Shown here piece after piece: positions 48,434 to 56,387 of a stretch of DNA of 64,000 bases; the first letter of the stretch is position 1, and every line of letters starts with the position of its first letter. The notes under the pieces are model-generated. The model worked only from the letters and a program-made list of their open reading frames with translations, was not told where the DNA came from and did no database searches. Source of the DNA: G963674955 sp963674955 (lineage in GTDB: Bacteria > Desulfobacterota > Desulfovibrionia > Desulfovibrionales > Desulfovibrionaceae); assembly GCA_963674955.2 (NCBI GenBank), contig CAXXKR010000004.1, positions 1,860,001 to 1,924,000 on the forward strand, given 5' to 3'. The translations under genes were made by a program, and so were the position numbers.

Positions 48434-48532
48434 GCTTTCCAGAACAGCTGCCGCCGCATTGATGGGCATAGAGGCTTTCAGGATCGATCTTGAAGTTGAT
48501 CTGCAACGTTCGGGCATGCCGGTGTTCATCAT
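48432..48532 (+). pseudogene. comM: comM 5' fragment (codons 1-33), cut by element 1
   Basis: From the TTG at 48432 the frame reads MLSRTAAAALMGIEAFRIDL, then EVDLQRSGMPVFI, the N-terminus of a ComM/YifB (Mg-chelatase-like AAA+) protein. Exactly 33 residues precede the junction, as many as precede MVGL in E. coli YifB. After ATCAT (48528-48532) the frame enters the element and stops within six codons. The same gene continues at 58050. ComM is a branch-migration helicase that aids natural transformation. Confidence 0.88.
48528..48532. repeat. Left attachment core of element 1 (ATCAT)
   Basis: ATCAT occurs at the left junction and again at the right junction (58045-58049). One copy belongs to the comM sequence TTCATCATGGTC, so removing everything between the copies restores the frame. 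The element side continues AGTATATC. Confidence 0.85.
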
Positions 48533-48569
48533 AGTATATCTTGATTAACCAATCTAAGAGAGGTACACT

Positions 48570-50339
48570 ATGAGCATGATAGAACACACAAAAAAACCAA
48601 AAGCTTATAGCTATTTGCGGTTCTCAACGTCAGAACAGGCAGAGGGTGACAGCCTACGCCGTCAGACCGAGATAAGCCAGAGATATGCCGACCAATGTGG
48701 CCTGGACCTCGATCAAGAACTAACTTTCCAAGATTTGGGAGTCTCTGCCTACCGAGGGCAGAATGTCGAGGAAGGTGCGCTTGGTTCCTTCATCCAGGCA
48801 GTAGAGCACGGCCACGTTAAGCGCGGCTCTTTCTTGCTTGTCGAGAACCTGGACAGAATGTCTCGACAAAACGTTTACACGGCCTTCATGCGTTTTTCGA
48901 CTATTCTTGATCTAGGCGTGAACGTGGTCACCCTTCAGGATGGGAAAGTTTATTCTGCCAAAGATGGGAATATGGGGTTCGGTGATATCATGATGTCACT
49001 TGCCAGCATGCATAGGGCACATGAAGAGTCTGCAACCAAAGCCAAGCGACATATTGCCATGTGGGAAGGGAAACGGCAGAAGGCAGAGCAGGGCATCAAG
49101 ATGACGGCAATGTGTCCGGCTTGGCTTTCCCTCGACAAGAAAACCGGTACTTTCCAAGTGAATGAAAAACGGGCCACTTTGGTCCGCAGAATGTTCGACA
49201 TGTACCTGGATGGAATGGGCCAAGGAAAGATTGCTGAGACTCTCAACAATGAGAGAGTATTTCCCTTTTCAAAAAGGTCACAAGGGTGGCACCCCACTTA
49301 CGTTCACAAAATTCTGACGAATTCCGCAACCATTGGAGAGTTCCAGCCGCACCGCACAGATCGTTCCAAGGGGAAGCGTAATCGTGTCCCTGTGGGTGAA
49401 ATCATCCAAGGCTACTATCCCGCTGTAGTGGACCGGAAGACCTTTTTCAAGGTCGAGCGCATGCGAAAAACCAAAAGACATGTTAGCGGCAGATCAACCA
49501 CCAACTATGCCAATCTGTTCACCGGGATTGCCAAGTGTGGAAGCTGCGGCGGGACCATGGTTTTTGAAAGCAAAGGCGGTGGCTATGACTACCTCCTGTG
49601 CTCCAATGCCCGCAGGAAGTATAATTGCAAACGGCACGCATGGAAAAATCAGCAGGCCAAGGCGCACATCATCATGAACCTTGCAGAGCTTGACTGTCGA
49701 GAAATGTACCCTGAGATGTTTGCCAAGACACAGGACGCCGTTGCCGAGATCGAAGATGAAATTATGGTTAAAGAAGCCGAGCTTGAGAAGGTCATGACGC
49801 TTCTAGGCCGAACGACGGAACTACTTGTGGAACGAGCCGAAAGTGAAGCCCTGCTCGCCAAACTGGACACGCTGGAAGGGGACAGGGACACCCTGCGCAG
49901 ACAGATTGAGGCTTTGAGGGAATCGCTAGACAGCAAAAGGGAACGAGCGATCACGGCCAGTGAAGACTACGGCACTGTAGACAAAGCCTTGGACCAATTT
50001 CTAGAGACTGAGCGCGATGGGGATCAAGGGGCCAAGGTCGTTGCCAGAAGACGTATCCACCAGCTTCTCAGGCGAATCATCGACAAAGTTGTTTTCATCC
50101 CAGCAAGGGAGGCCGATCAGGACGAACTCCATGGCACTATCGAAATCATCTTTAAAGGGGTCGAGGGTTACTTTCGGCGCATCAAAGTTAACAAGGATCA
50201 GATGATTTCCAGAGGATTTAGGGTTGTGGACGGCCAAGAAGAAGAGGAAGTCTTGGTCGGTGAGGGAGACGCAGTATGGCCGCCCCGTGGACGCATCATC
50301 ACCGTGGGATTTTTAAGAGAACAGATGTTTGGCAAATGA
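48570..50339 (+). CDS. Large serine recombinase (integrase of element 1)
   Basis: 589 aa. Resolvase domain with catalytic S19 in YLRFSTSEQAEGDSLRRQ and LVENLDRMSRQNVYTAF; recombinase domain with CPAWLSLDKKTG and WHPTYVHKILTNSATIGEFQPH; zinc-ribbon part with CGSCGGTM and CSNARRKYNC; coiled coil at about 385-470. AGAGAGG precedes ATG. The gene starts 38 nt inside the left junction, the usual position of a serine integrase next to its attachment site. It should catalyse comM integration and, with a directionality factor, excision. Confidence 0.93.
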   Translation: MSMIEHTKKPKAYSYLRFSTSEQAEGDSLRRQTEISQRYADQCGLDLDQELTFQDLGVSAYRGQNVEEGALGSFIQAVEHGHVKRGSFLLVENLDRMSRQNVYTAFMRFSTILDLGVNVVTLQDGKVYSAKDGNMGFGDIMMSLASMHRAHEESATKAKRHIAMWEGKRQKAEQGIKMTAMCPAWLSLDKKTGTFQVNEKRATLVRRMFDMYLDGMGQGKIAETLNNERVFPFSKRSQGWHPTYVHKILTNSATIGEFQPHRTDRSKGKRNRVPVGEIIQGYYPAVVDRKTFFKVERMRKTKRHVSGRSTTNYANLFTGIAKCGSCGGTMVFESKGGGYDYLLCSNARRKYNCKRHAWKNQQAKAHIIMNLAELDCREMYPEMFAKTQDAVAEIEDEIMVKEAELEKVMTLLGRTTELLVERAESEALLAKLDTLEGDRDTLRRQIEALRESLDSKRERAITASEDYGTVDKALDQFLETERDGDQGAKVVARRRIHQLLRRIIDKVVFIPAREADQDELHGTIEIIFKGVEGYFRRIKVNKDQMISRGFRVVDGQEEEEVLVGEGDAVWPPRGRIITVGFLREQMFGK

Positions 50340-50505
50340 CGTTCATCTATGACGCAATTGAAGGTCCACTTCTGAACGACCAAGGAGAAACCACGGTCAC
50401 AGACGTTTGATCCCTGGAAGTAGGTCAAAAAAGACGACCCTTCAGTTTATCGAAGACTTTCCTTTGCTTCAGCCTTGCCTTTACGAAAGTAACATACTTA
50501 AAATA

Positions 50506-50533
50506 TTGACTAAACAAGCCTGTATGGTATGAT
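50506..50533 (+). promoter_or_regulatory. Sigma-70-type promoter
   Basis: TTGACT (50506-50511), 16-bp spacer, TATGAT (50528-50533). It precedes a small reading frame starting at 50578. A 9-bp inverted repeat, GACCATTCT (50535-50543) and AGAATGGTC (50568-50576), lies in the leader and could hide the ribosome site AGGAG. Confidence 0.6.
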
Positions 50534-50577
50534 GGACCATTCTACTGAACCTCTAACTGTGAATAGGAGAATGGTCT

Positions 50578-50787
50578 ATGTTTATTGAGCTTTGTTTCGG
50601 CGGGTCTTGGCCTTATAGTTTTGAATTTCAATGGGACTCATACCATCCACTTGAACTTACTCTTCTGCGTGTGCCTTTCCTTGGGGAAATTTCTTATTTT
50701 CCAGAACTCTTTGGATTTATATACACTTCTTGGAAAGAATTATGCGCCATTGAGACAAGACGGAGGGCAAAAGAAAAGACTGAATGA
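50578..50787 (+). CDS. Small ORF of unknown function (69 aa)
   Basis: Starts MFIELCFGGSWPYSFEFQWD and ends in a basic tail RRRAKEKTE. AGGAG lies 8 nt before ATG, and a good promoter is present 45 nt upstream. Aromatic-rich, no membrane helix, no recognisable domain. The leader hairpin suggests translational control. Could also be a non-coding transcript. Confidence 0.45.
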   Translation: MFIELCFGGSWPYSFEFQWDSYHPLELTLLRVPFLGEISYFPELFGFIYTSWKELCAIETRRRAKEKTE

Positions 50788-51564
50788 CACCCCATTAGCC
50801 CGACTATCTAACCATTGAGAATTACAGGATAACTTTTTCAGACAAATTATGACTTTAAGTTAAGGATTACGGGAGGATGGATTTAAGTGACACCTTAAGC
50901 TAACACCCCCCTTAAGCTTATTATAGCTTATATAAAGGTAAAATAAAGATAAGTTAAGGTGTACTTGAAGTGTATTTGATGTAGAAGAAAGGAAGTATAT
51001 AAGAAGAGAATAAAGAGTATTAAGATAAGACAATAGGAATAATGATTATAATAAATATACGTTACTCTTTGTATATAAATATATGAACAATAAGAATGAT
51101 TCTCATACTTCTCGTCCCCATATATTCCCCATGTAAGGCAGAAGGCATCCTGACATTCAGTTGTCAACATCTTTGACTGTCTTTTTCAAACACAAGACAA
51201 GGTATGTCGTCAGGGTGTCTTCTGCCTGGAACATAAGAGGTAGGAAGGAAGAAGGATTGGTATGGTCATTCCCATACATGCTCTCTTCCTCTTCCCGCAT
51301 TGTCACAACAACGCCTCTGAAATAGCCTATAGCATTGTCAGACAGCCCTACTTGCCGCCAAACGCTCATATTTCCATTCTGAGACATTTTTGCATTGTCT
51401 ATGACCCAATGTGTCATGTTGCAAAATAAAAACGTTTAAACGGCAACTGAGCGCGAATCATGGTCAAGCCAGGACCGCGACAATACCCTTCCTCTCACTG
51501 AACGAAAAATCCGGGATCAGCTCAAACCGAGTTGATCTCTTTTTTGGTGTAAAAATCTGAGACG
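50788..51564. other. AT-rich stretch without convincing genes
   Basis: Around 50890-51080 the plus strand is purine- and A/T-rich (AAATAAAGATAAGTTAAGG-like runs). A minus-strand 80-aa frame here is low-complexity Tyr/Leu/Ile and not credible. A minus-strand frame at 51157-51417 (86 aa, start MTHWVIDNAKMSQNGNMSVW) looks more protein-like but lacks a ribosome site. The low melting stability could suit a replication or transcription control site; no iterons seen. Confidence 0.4.
51157..51417 (-). CDS. Possible small protein, unknown
   Basis: 86-aa frame, mixed composition (GLSDNAIGYFRGVVVTM, LTTYLVLCLKKTVKDVDN). No ribosome site before the ATG and no known domain. Listed because its codon use is not random-looking compared with the surrounding AT-rich DNA. 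Could be a remnant. Confidence 0.25.
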   Translation of the reverse strand: MTHWVIDNAKMSQNGNMSVWRQVGLSDNAIGYFRGVVVTMREEEESMYGNDHTNPSSFLPLMFQAEDTLTTYLVLCLKKTVKDVDN

Positions 51565-52410
51565 TTGTATAATTACGTTCATGATAATTTTCCCCCCCAT
51601 GCCCCTCTACGTTCTCCCGAGAGAATCCTTCCTCCATCCTGTCACATAATTGGACGGCGGTTCGACTACTACATGCAGGGAACCGGAGGCGGCACCATCG
51701 TCGGTGCTGTCCACCCGGAGAACGGCAAGCTGTACTTCTCGCCGCGCCATGTGTGTGATGAGATCGGGCTTTCTTGGCCTCGTCAGTTCAAGAAGATCAA
51801 GGAGGACGCTGTCTTCAGAACCTCCGTTGCCGTAATGGCAACGCAGCTCTCCGGCACCAGCCAGAGCCGGGAATACCTCATGCTTCCCGCCGAGCTGCTC
51901 TCCGGTTGGCTGACCACGATCCGCAAGACCAGCGACCCGCGCAAGCAGTTGGCTCTGACCCGCTACCGCCGTGAAGCCTACGCCGTGCTGGACGCATGGA
52001 GAACGGCAAGCTGTACTTCCCGCCGCGCCATGTGTGTGTGATGAAATCGGGGTTGATTGGAAAAGTCAGTCCGAGAAAATCAAGACAGACCCTGTGTTCT
52101 CGACCACCGTGGGCATTATACCCACGATGCGTCCTGATGGTTCATTCATCCATCCCTACCCTCATGCTTCCCGCCGAGATGCTCTCCGGTTGGCTGACCA
52201 CGTGTTTGAAGGAACCGTGGGCATTATGACCATCGTCGGTGCTGTCCACCCGGAGATCGCCCTGGTCTACTCCAAGTACCTGTCACTGAAATTCCATATC
52301 GAAGTGAACAAGGTTATCAGTCGTTTTGTCTCAAAAGGTACACCTTCTGTTACACTTTTAATAAACCCGGCAACCCGCATTTCACCGTGTCATCAAACCT
52401 TATGAAATAA
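51565..52410 (+). pseudogene. Mosaic of P22-type antirepressor N-terminal domains
   Basis: Copy one (about 51700-51996) encodes a near-complete P22_AR_N-like domain: ENGKLYFSPRHVCDEIGL, then FKKIKEDAVF, YLMLPAELLSGWLTTI, YRREAYAVLDA. At 51996 it fuses into a second copy (ENGKLYFPPRHVC) whose GT run is one unit longer, shifting the frame; further pieces DEIGVDW, DPVFSTTVGI and LMLPAEMLSGWLTT lie in alternating frames. A third partial copy starts at about 52230, repeating about 24 nt found at 51697-51720, then HPEIALVYSKYLSLKFHIEV, as in KilA-N/antirepressor proteins. Reads as recombined remnants rather than a working gene. Confidence 0.7.
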
Positions 52411-52414
52411 TTTA

Positions 52415-52443
52415 TTGACACGCTTTCTCGCATGGTCTAAAAG
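52415..52443 (+). promoter_or_regulatory. Promoter of small serine recombinase gene
   Basis: TTGACA (52415-52420), 17-bp spacer, TAAAAG (52438-52443). 63 nt upstream of the recombinase ATG, which has AAAGGAGGT before it. Confidence 0.55.
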
Positions 52444-52506
52444 TTTCGTTACACAAGACAACGACACCGACATCATGACCAAACAAGGAAAGGAGGTCAC
52501 ACCCTC

Positions 52507-53055
52507 ATGACGGACATAGGTTACATCCGGGTAAGCACGGTTGATCAGAACACAGACAGGCAGCTGGACGGCCTGGACCTCGACAGAGTCTTTGAAGAGA
52601 AGGCCAGTGCGGCAACGACCAAGCGGCCACAACTCAGGGAGTGCCTACGCTTTCTACGCAAGGGAGACACCCTGCATGTCCACTCCATCGACCGCCTTGC
52701 AAGGAACCTGAAGGACTTGGAAGACACAGTGACCAAGCTGAACAGCAAAGGTGTTAACGTTCACTTCCACAAGGAACACCTGATATTCACTGGCGAGAAC
52801 AACCCGACACAAACCCTCATGTTCCAGATCATCGGAGCAGTGGCCCAGTTTGAAAGGGAGATCATCAAGGAGCGTCAACGGGAGGGGATTGCCAAGGCCA
52901 AGGCCAAGGGGAAGCACTGTGGACGCAAGGCCAAGCTCACAGAGGAACAGGTGAACGAGATCAAGAAGAGATGCAAGGCGGGTGAAGAGAAAAAAGCCTT
53001 GGCCGTTGAATACGGCATCAGCCGCCAGACCCTGTATCGTGTCATCAAGGAGTAG
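52507..53055 (+). CDS. Small serine recombinase (resolvase/invertase)
   Basis: 182 aa. Catalytic S10 in IGYIRVSTVDQNTDRQLDGL, HVHSIDRLARNLKDLEDTV, the E-helix AQFEREIIKERQREGIAKAK, and the C-terminal helix-turn-helix (KALAVEYGISRQTLYRVIKE). Matches the Tn3-resolvase/DNA-invertase group. A close relative lies in element 2 (60771). It could resolve multimers or invert DNA; the mosaic antirepressor region lies directly upstream. Confidence 0.92.
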   Translation: MTDIGYIRVSTVDQNTDRQLDGLDLDRVFEEKASAATTKRPQLRECLRFLRKGDTLHVHSIDRLARNLKDLEDTVTKLNSKGVNVHFHKEHLIFTGENNPTQTLMFQIIGAVAQFEREIIKERQREGIAKAKAKGKHCGRKAKLTEEQVNEIKKRCKAGEEKKALAVEYGISRQTLYRVIKE

Positions 53056-53385
53056 CCGGAAACGGCTTCCATATTTGGCTTGTAAAGCGTTTTCCTGGTG
53101 TCACATGACCCATTGGTCAAGCTGGTAAAACGAATACGTCAGACGGCTTGCGCTGATGCCCGGCCTGTCTTGCTTCATGGCCGGATTCCCTTGTGTTTGT
53201 TTTGTCTTAGGGTGTATCTGTTTTTTTTGTGCGAGCTGAACAATTCATAACGAACCTCTTTGCCCTCGACCACGAACCACCTGTCTTCGACTTTATACCA
53301 TTCTTGACTGCGTATCGGTACAACTGATTAGTGAACACACATTTATCCATGTATTTTCAGTTTTTTCTCGACGGGGGGTGTGTTC
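53056..53385. other. Intergenic stretch with a start-less minus-strand frame
   Basis: About 330 nt between recombinase and the secreted-protein gene. On the minus strand, 53175-53327 is open and protein-like (contains EWYKVEDRWFVVEGKEVRYE) but lacks any start codon, so it may be a remnant. GGGGGGTG near 53374 is the ribosome site of the next gene. No clear promoter found. Confidence 0.4.
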
Positions 53386-53673
53386 ATGAAAAAAACAATC
53401 TGTCTTTGCGTCCTGACTCTTTTCCTGTTGCTGCTCTCGACCCCTGGCCATTGCGCCGACCCGGTTGATCCAGGTTTGCAACAGGCTGCGGACAAGCTGG
53501 AAAACGCTCTGTCCAAGGCCATGAAGAATGCTGGCAGAAGCGGTAATCCCTCACTGCCCGAGCTTGGTGGCTGCGGTAAAAGATCAGGTGGTTCGTTCGA
53601 CTCGGGCGGTGGTGGCGGCGGAGCTGGTGGTGGTGCCGGTGGCGGCACAGGAGGAGGGGACGGATTAGCCTGA
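53386..53673 (+). CDS. Small secreted Gly-rich protein, unknown
   Basis: 95 aa. Signal peptide MKKTICLCVLTLFLLLLSTP ending near GHCA, then a charged helix (LQQAADKLENALSKAMKNAG) and a C-terminal half rich in Gly and Ser with one Cys pair region (GGCGKRSGG). The ATG at 53386 is spaced 7 nt from GGGGGGTG. No known family. The gene is cargo of element 1 and may be exported to the periplasm or surface. Confidence 0.6.
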   Translation: MKKTICLCVLTLFLLLLSTPGHCADPVDPGLQQAADKLENALSKAMKNAGRSGNPSLPELGGCGKRSGGSFDSGGGGGGAGGGAGGGTGGGDGLA

Positions 53674-53767
53674 TATACTTGGCGATATTCTGCCGGGACA
53701 TAAGTAAAATTGTTTAGCGACAGCGGGAACCAAACGATATTTAAAAAACCAGCCTCTCCGCAAAAAT

Positions 53768-53800
53768 ACACTTAATATCCTGAATTTTAAGTGTCTTTTT
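53768..53800 (+). terminator. Rho-independent terminator
   Basis: 8-bp stem ACACTTAA (53768-53775) with TTAAGTGT (53787-53794), then CTTTTT. About 95 nt after the secreted Gly-rich protein gene. Confidence 0.65.
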
Positions 53801-53880
53801 CGTTTAAAGATTTAATTTTGTCCCATTTCTCTTAAACATATCCCAATCTGGGTCATATTTATAACACATTTTATATTACA

Positions 53881-53964
53881 ATCACGCAGGATTTGAACTC
53901 CCAGCAAATCAGGACAGCCCGTGGGGGCAAGGGACATCCTTCCAGCGTGAAGAGGCTGTTGTAG
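53881..53964 (+). pseudogene. Serine recombinase C-terminal remnant
   Basis: One frame reads ITQDLNSQQIRTARGGKGHP then SSVKRLL and a stop. This is the typical end of the recombinase-domain motif (LN-x-x-G-IRT-x-RGG-x-W-HPSSV-x-RLL) of resolvase-type recombinases, with G in place of W. There is no recombinase upstream to which it belongs, so it is a scar of an older mobile gene. The rest of 53801-54240 shows no gene. Confidence 0.55.
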
Positions 53965-54240
53965 CGGTTGGGGTAACGGTCCTTATCACAATTAAGCCAG
54001 GCTTGGTTGACAAAATTTTCATCAAAGTTTTTTCGTTTATTGTGGACAGGATATGTGCTAGTTGGTGTTACCGATTAGAAGTATACTCTAGATTGACATG
54101 CTTGGTCGCCATCGTCAAAAAATTGTGGATGATGGTCGTGGAAGTCAATGTTTCTTGAATGTCCAGCACATTTTCTGTAATTAAAGCAAGAAATGCGGTG
54201 TACATAAATTTGAGCTACACCCAAACGAATCGGGGCAATC

Positions 54241-55347
54241 ATGGCTACACCCAGACGAGAAGAAATGAACATCGAAACGCTTCATTTCGACAAGCTCAAC
54301 CCCAGACTTCCAGAAGAAATGGACCGTGGAGACGAAGATCAAGTTCTCGCTTGGATGCTTCGTCACGGAGATATTGTTGATCTAATGGCTTCAATTGGTG
54401 CGACTGGATATTCTTCTGCTGAAGCCGTCCTCGCAATCCCGCACGAAAGTGTTCCTGATCACTATGAGGTTATTGAGGGCAACAGAAGGCTTGCAGCGGT
54501 AAAGCTGCTCGTTTCTCCCGACAAAGCAACCCTTCGTAGAAAACTGGTCGCTGAAACATCAGATAACGCACGATTGAGGCCAGAATCAATTCCTGTTCTG
54601 ATTTATGAAAAACGAGAGGACATCCTCACTTACCTTGGATACCGACACATAACAGGAATCAAGGCTTGGGGTGCGCAAGAAAAAGCAAAATACCTCAAGC
54701 AACTATATGAATACTATGAAAAACTTGGTATGGCGGAAGCAAAAGTCTTCCAAACCATATCACAAGTAGTCGCCACAAAGCCATATTACGCCAAGAAGAC
54801 ACTCACGACTCTAGCCCTCGCGGATGAAGCCAAAGAACAAGCATACTGGGGCAAGGAAAAAATTGAACCTGATGACATCAAGTTCTCCGTTCTAGGAACG
54901 GCGTTATCCTATTCTCCCATTGTAGAATACATCGGCTTAAAGGATGTCACGGATTGGAGGTTGTCGAGTTATAACTCTGAGGGTCTCAGGGACATTTTTT
55001 GCTGGCTTTTTCAGACAGACAGCGAGGGGAACACTCGTGTTAGGGAATCACGAGAACTTCCAAAACTGGCCAAAGTCGTTTCAAATCCTGAAGCTCTCCA
55101 AGCATTCAAAGATGGTCACTCTCTGGAACATGCCTCTGAGCTAACCGACGAAGCTGACGAAGTCTTTCGCAAGTTTATCATATCTGCTTTACAAAAGCTT
55201 GAAGTGGCCCAGAGTCAATCAAAACGTATGCTGTCTCCAAGAGAAAACGACCTTGAAACCCTTCGTGACATTTGGCAAACGGCACGTGACATTGGAGTCG
55301 CATTGAAATCACGCCTGAGCGGAAACGACAAAGACAAACCGTTTTAG
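54241..55347 (+). CDS. ParB/sulfiredoxin-fold (ParB N-terminal-like) protein
   Basis: 368 aa. The N-terminal 100 residues match the ParB-like nuclease/NTPase fold: IETLHFDKLNPRLPEEM, then DHYEVIEGNRRLAAVKLL with E79-G80-N81-R82-R83, the signature box. The remaining 270 residues are helical and unrecognised (ITGIKAWGAQEKAKYL resembles the helix after the ParB box). First gene of a three-gene operon; the next ATG is 11 nt after its stop. In such operons ParB-like proteins often partner DNA-modification or restriction enzymes. An internal start at M9 is possible. Confidence 0.8.
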   Translation: MATPRREEMNIETLHFDKLNPRLPEEMDRGDEDQVLAWMLRHGDIVDLMASIGATGYSSAEAVLAIPHESVPDHYEVIEGNRRLAAVKLLVSPDKATLRRKLVAETSDNARLRPESIPVLIYEKREDILTYLGYRHITGIKAWGAQEKAKYLKQLYEYYEKLGMAEAKVFQTISQVVATKPYYAKKTLTTLALADEAKEQAYWGKEKIEPDDIKFSVLGTALSYSPIVEYIGLKDVTDWRLSSYNSEGLRDIFCWLFQTDSEGNTRVRESRELPKLAKVVSNPEALQAFKDGHSLEHASELTDEADEVFRKFIISALQKLEVAQSQSKRMLSPRENDLETLRDIWQTARDIGVALKSRLSGNDKDKPF

Positions 55348-55358
55348 GTATTTATAGC

Positions 55359-56336
55359 ATGCTACCTGTTATATTGGATTCAAGTAAAGTCAAACGGCGT
55401 TCTTTGTATCGTTGGGCAGACTTCGTCGAGCTTTTTTGTTTGAACGACCCTGATGGTGAAGCTCCTTTAGAAGAAACCCTGAGGGAAGCATGGGGCTTTG
55501 AAACAGGACTTGCCAGTAACTTTGCTTGCCAGGAAGAGGACGATCCAAATGAAACCGATCTGGAGCGGCCGGAATACGAAGATAAAATCAATACAGAAAT
55601 CATCGATTTGTTGAAGCATTTCCAGCTAAGAGAACAATTACTTGGTGACGCTTACCCTTTCACAATTGATCCTAATGATCTTGTTTTAATAAAAAAACCA
55701 GCTTCGGACTCACACCGTCTTTACATTTACATTCTTCGGGCGGCCAACCTTGCGTTTCATACGAAAGAGGATGAAAAGGCTCTCACAACTGGGTTTGAAC
55801 GTATTGCTTATCATGTTCTTGAAGAATTAATGCCCCCCTCTGCCAAAGTGGCTCTGTTTGGCACAGCAGGGCACAATGAGTACAAGTGTTACCCTGGCAA
55901 CAAGTATACGAAGCTATGTGCTTTTGCGGACGAAATGGGCACAAGACTAGACCGCGAGAATATCAACGAACACACATATGCAGCACAGGATACCGGTGAC
56001 GATGGATTAGATGTTGCTGCATGGTATCCCTTCAACGATAAAGCAACCCATTTCCCCTTGTTTTTGGCGCAAGCAGGGTGCACAGCCAGTGAAAAGGGAA
56101 TGCTTGACAAGCAATTCGAGGTTGATGCCCATTCGTGGGGGCAAAGGATACGGCAGATATGGCCACTCTCTATGATGGTTACTCCCCAGTGCTACAGGCA
56201 AGCAAATGGACGATGGGAACAACCTGCTAAAATTGTAACTGTTTTTATTGACAGAATCCGTATCATGATTCTTTTGAGGACCAAGGCCGGAGAATTCACG
56301 GATAAAAAGCTGCCCCTTTACAGCGAAGCGGTTTGA
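55359..56336 (+). CDS. Putative PD-(D/E)XK nuclease-like protein
   Basis: 325 aa, no clear family by eye. Residues 213-245 read GDDGLDVAAWYPFND, then FPLFLAQAGCTAS. A G-D-G-x-D strand, then about 20 residues later a Q-x-G/A-C-T strand, is the pattern of PD-(D/E)XK restriction-like folds where Gln replaces the second acid (D218, Q238). VALFGTAGHNEYKCYPG just before it resembles the segment preceding that core in related proteins. Between a ParB-like gene and a C5 methyltransferase gene, it would fit the restriction subunit. Inference only; a lysine in the right place is not obvious. Confidence 0.55.
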   Translation: MLPVILDSSKVKRRSLYRWADFVELFCLNDPDGEAPLEETLREAWGFETGLASNFACQEEDDPNETDLERPEYEDKINTEIIDLLKHFQLREQLLGDAYPFTIDPNDLVLIKKPASDSHRLYIYILRAANLAFHTKEDEKALTTGFERIAYHVLEELMPPSAKVALFGTAGHNEYKCYPGNKYTKLCAFADEMGTRLDRENINEHTYAAQDTGDDGLDVAAWYPFNDKATHFPLFLAQAGCTASEKGMLDKQFEVDAHSWGQRIRQIWPLSMMVTPQCYRQANGRWEQPAKIVTVFIDRIRIMILLRTKAGEFTDKKLPLYSEAV

Positions 56337-56387
56337 GGCGTTTTTTGGGTGACCTCCATAGGAGTATCTGATACTAAACCTTATGTT

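Noticed and set aside
50928..51170. 80-aa minus-strand Tyr/Leu/Ile-rich frame
   Set aside because: Low-complexity product of AT-rich DNA, no ribosome site.
51157..52250. CRISPR-like array or diversity-generating retroelement
   Set aside because: Repeats are few, of unequal length and protein-coding in origin; no reverse transcriptase or cas gene.
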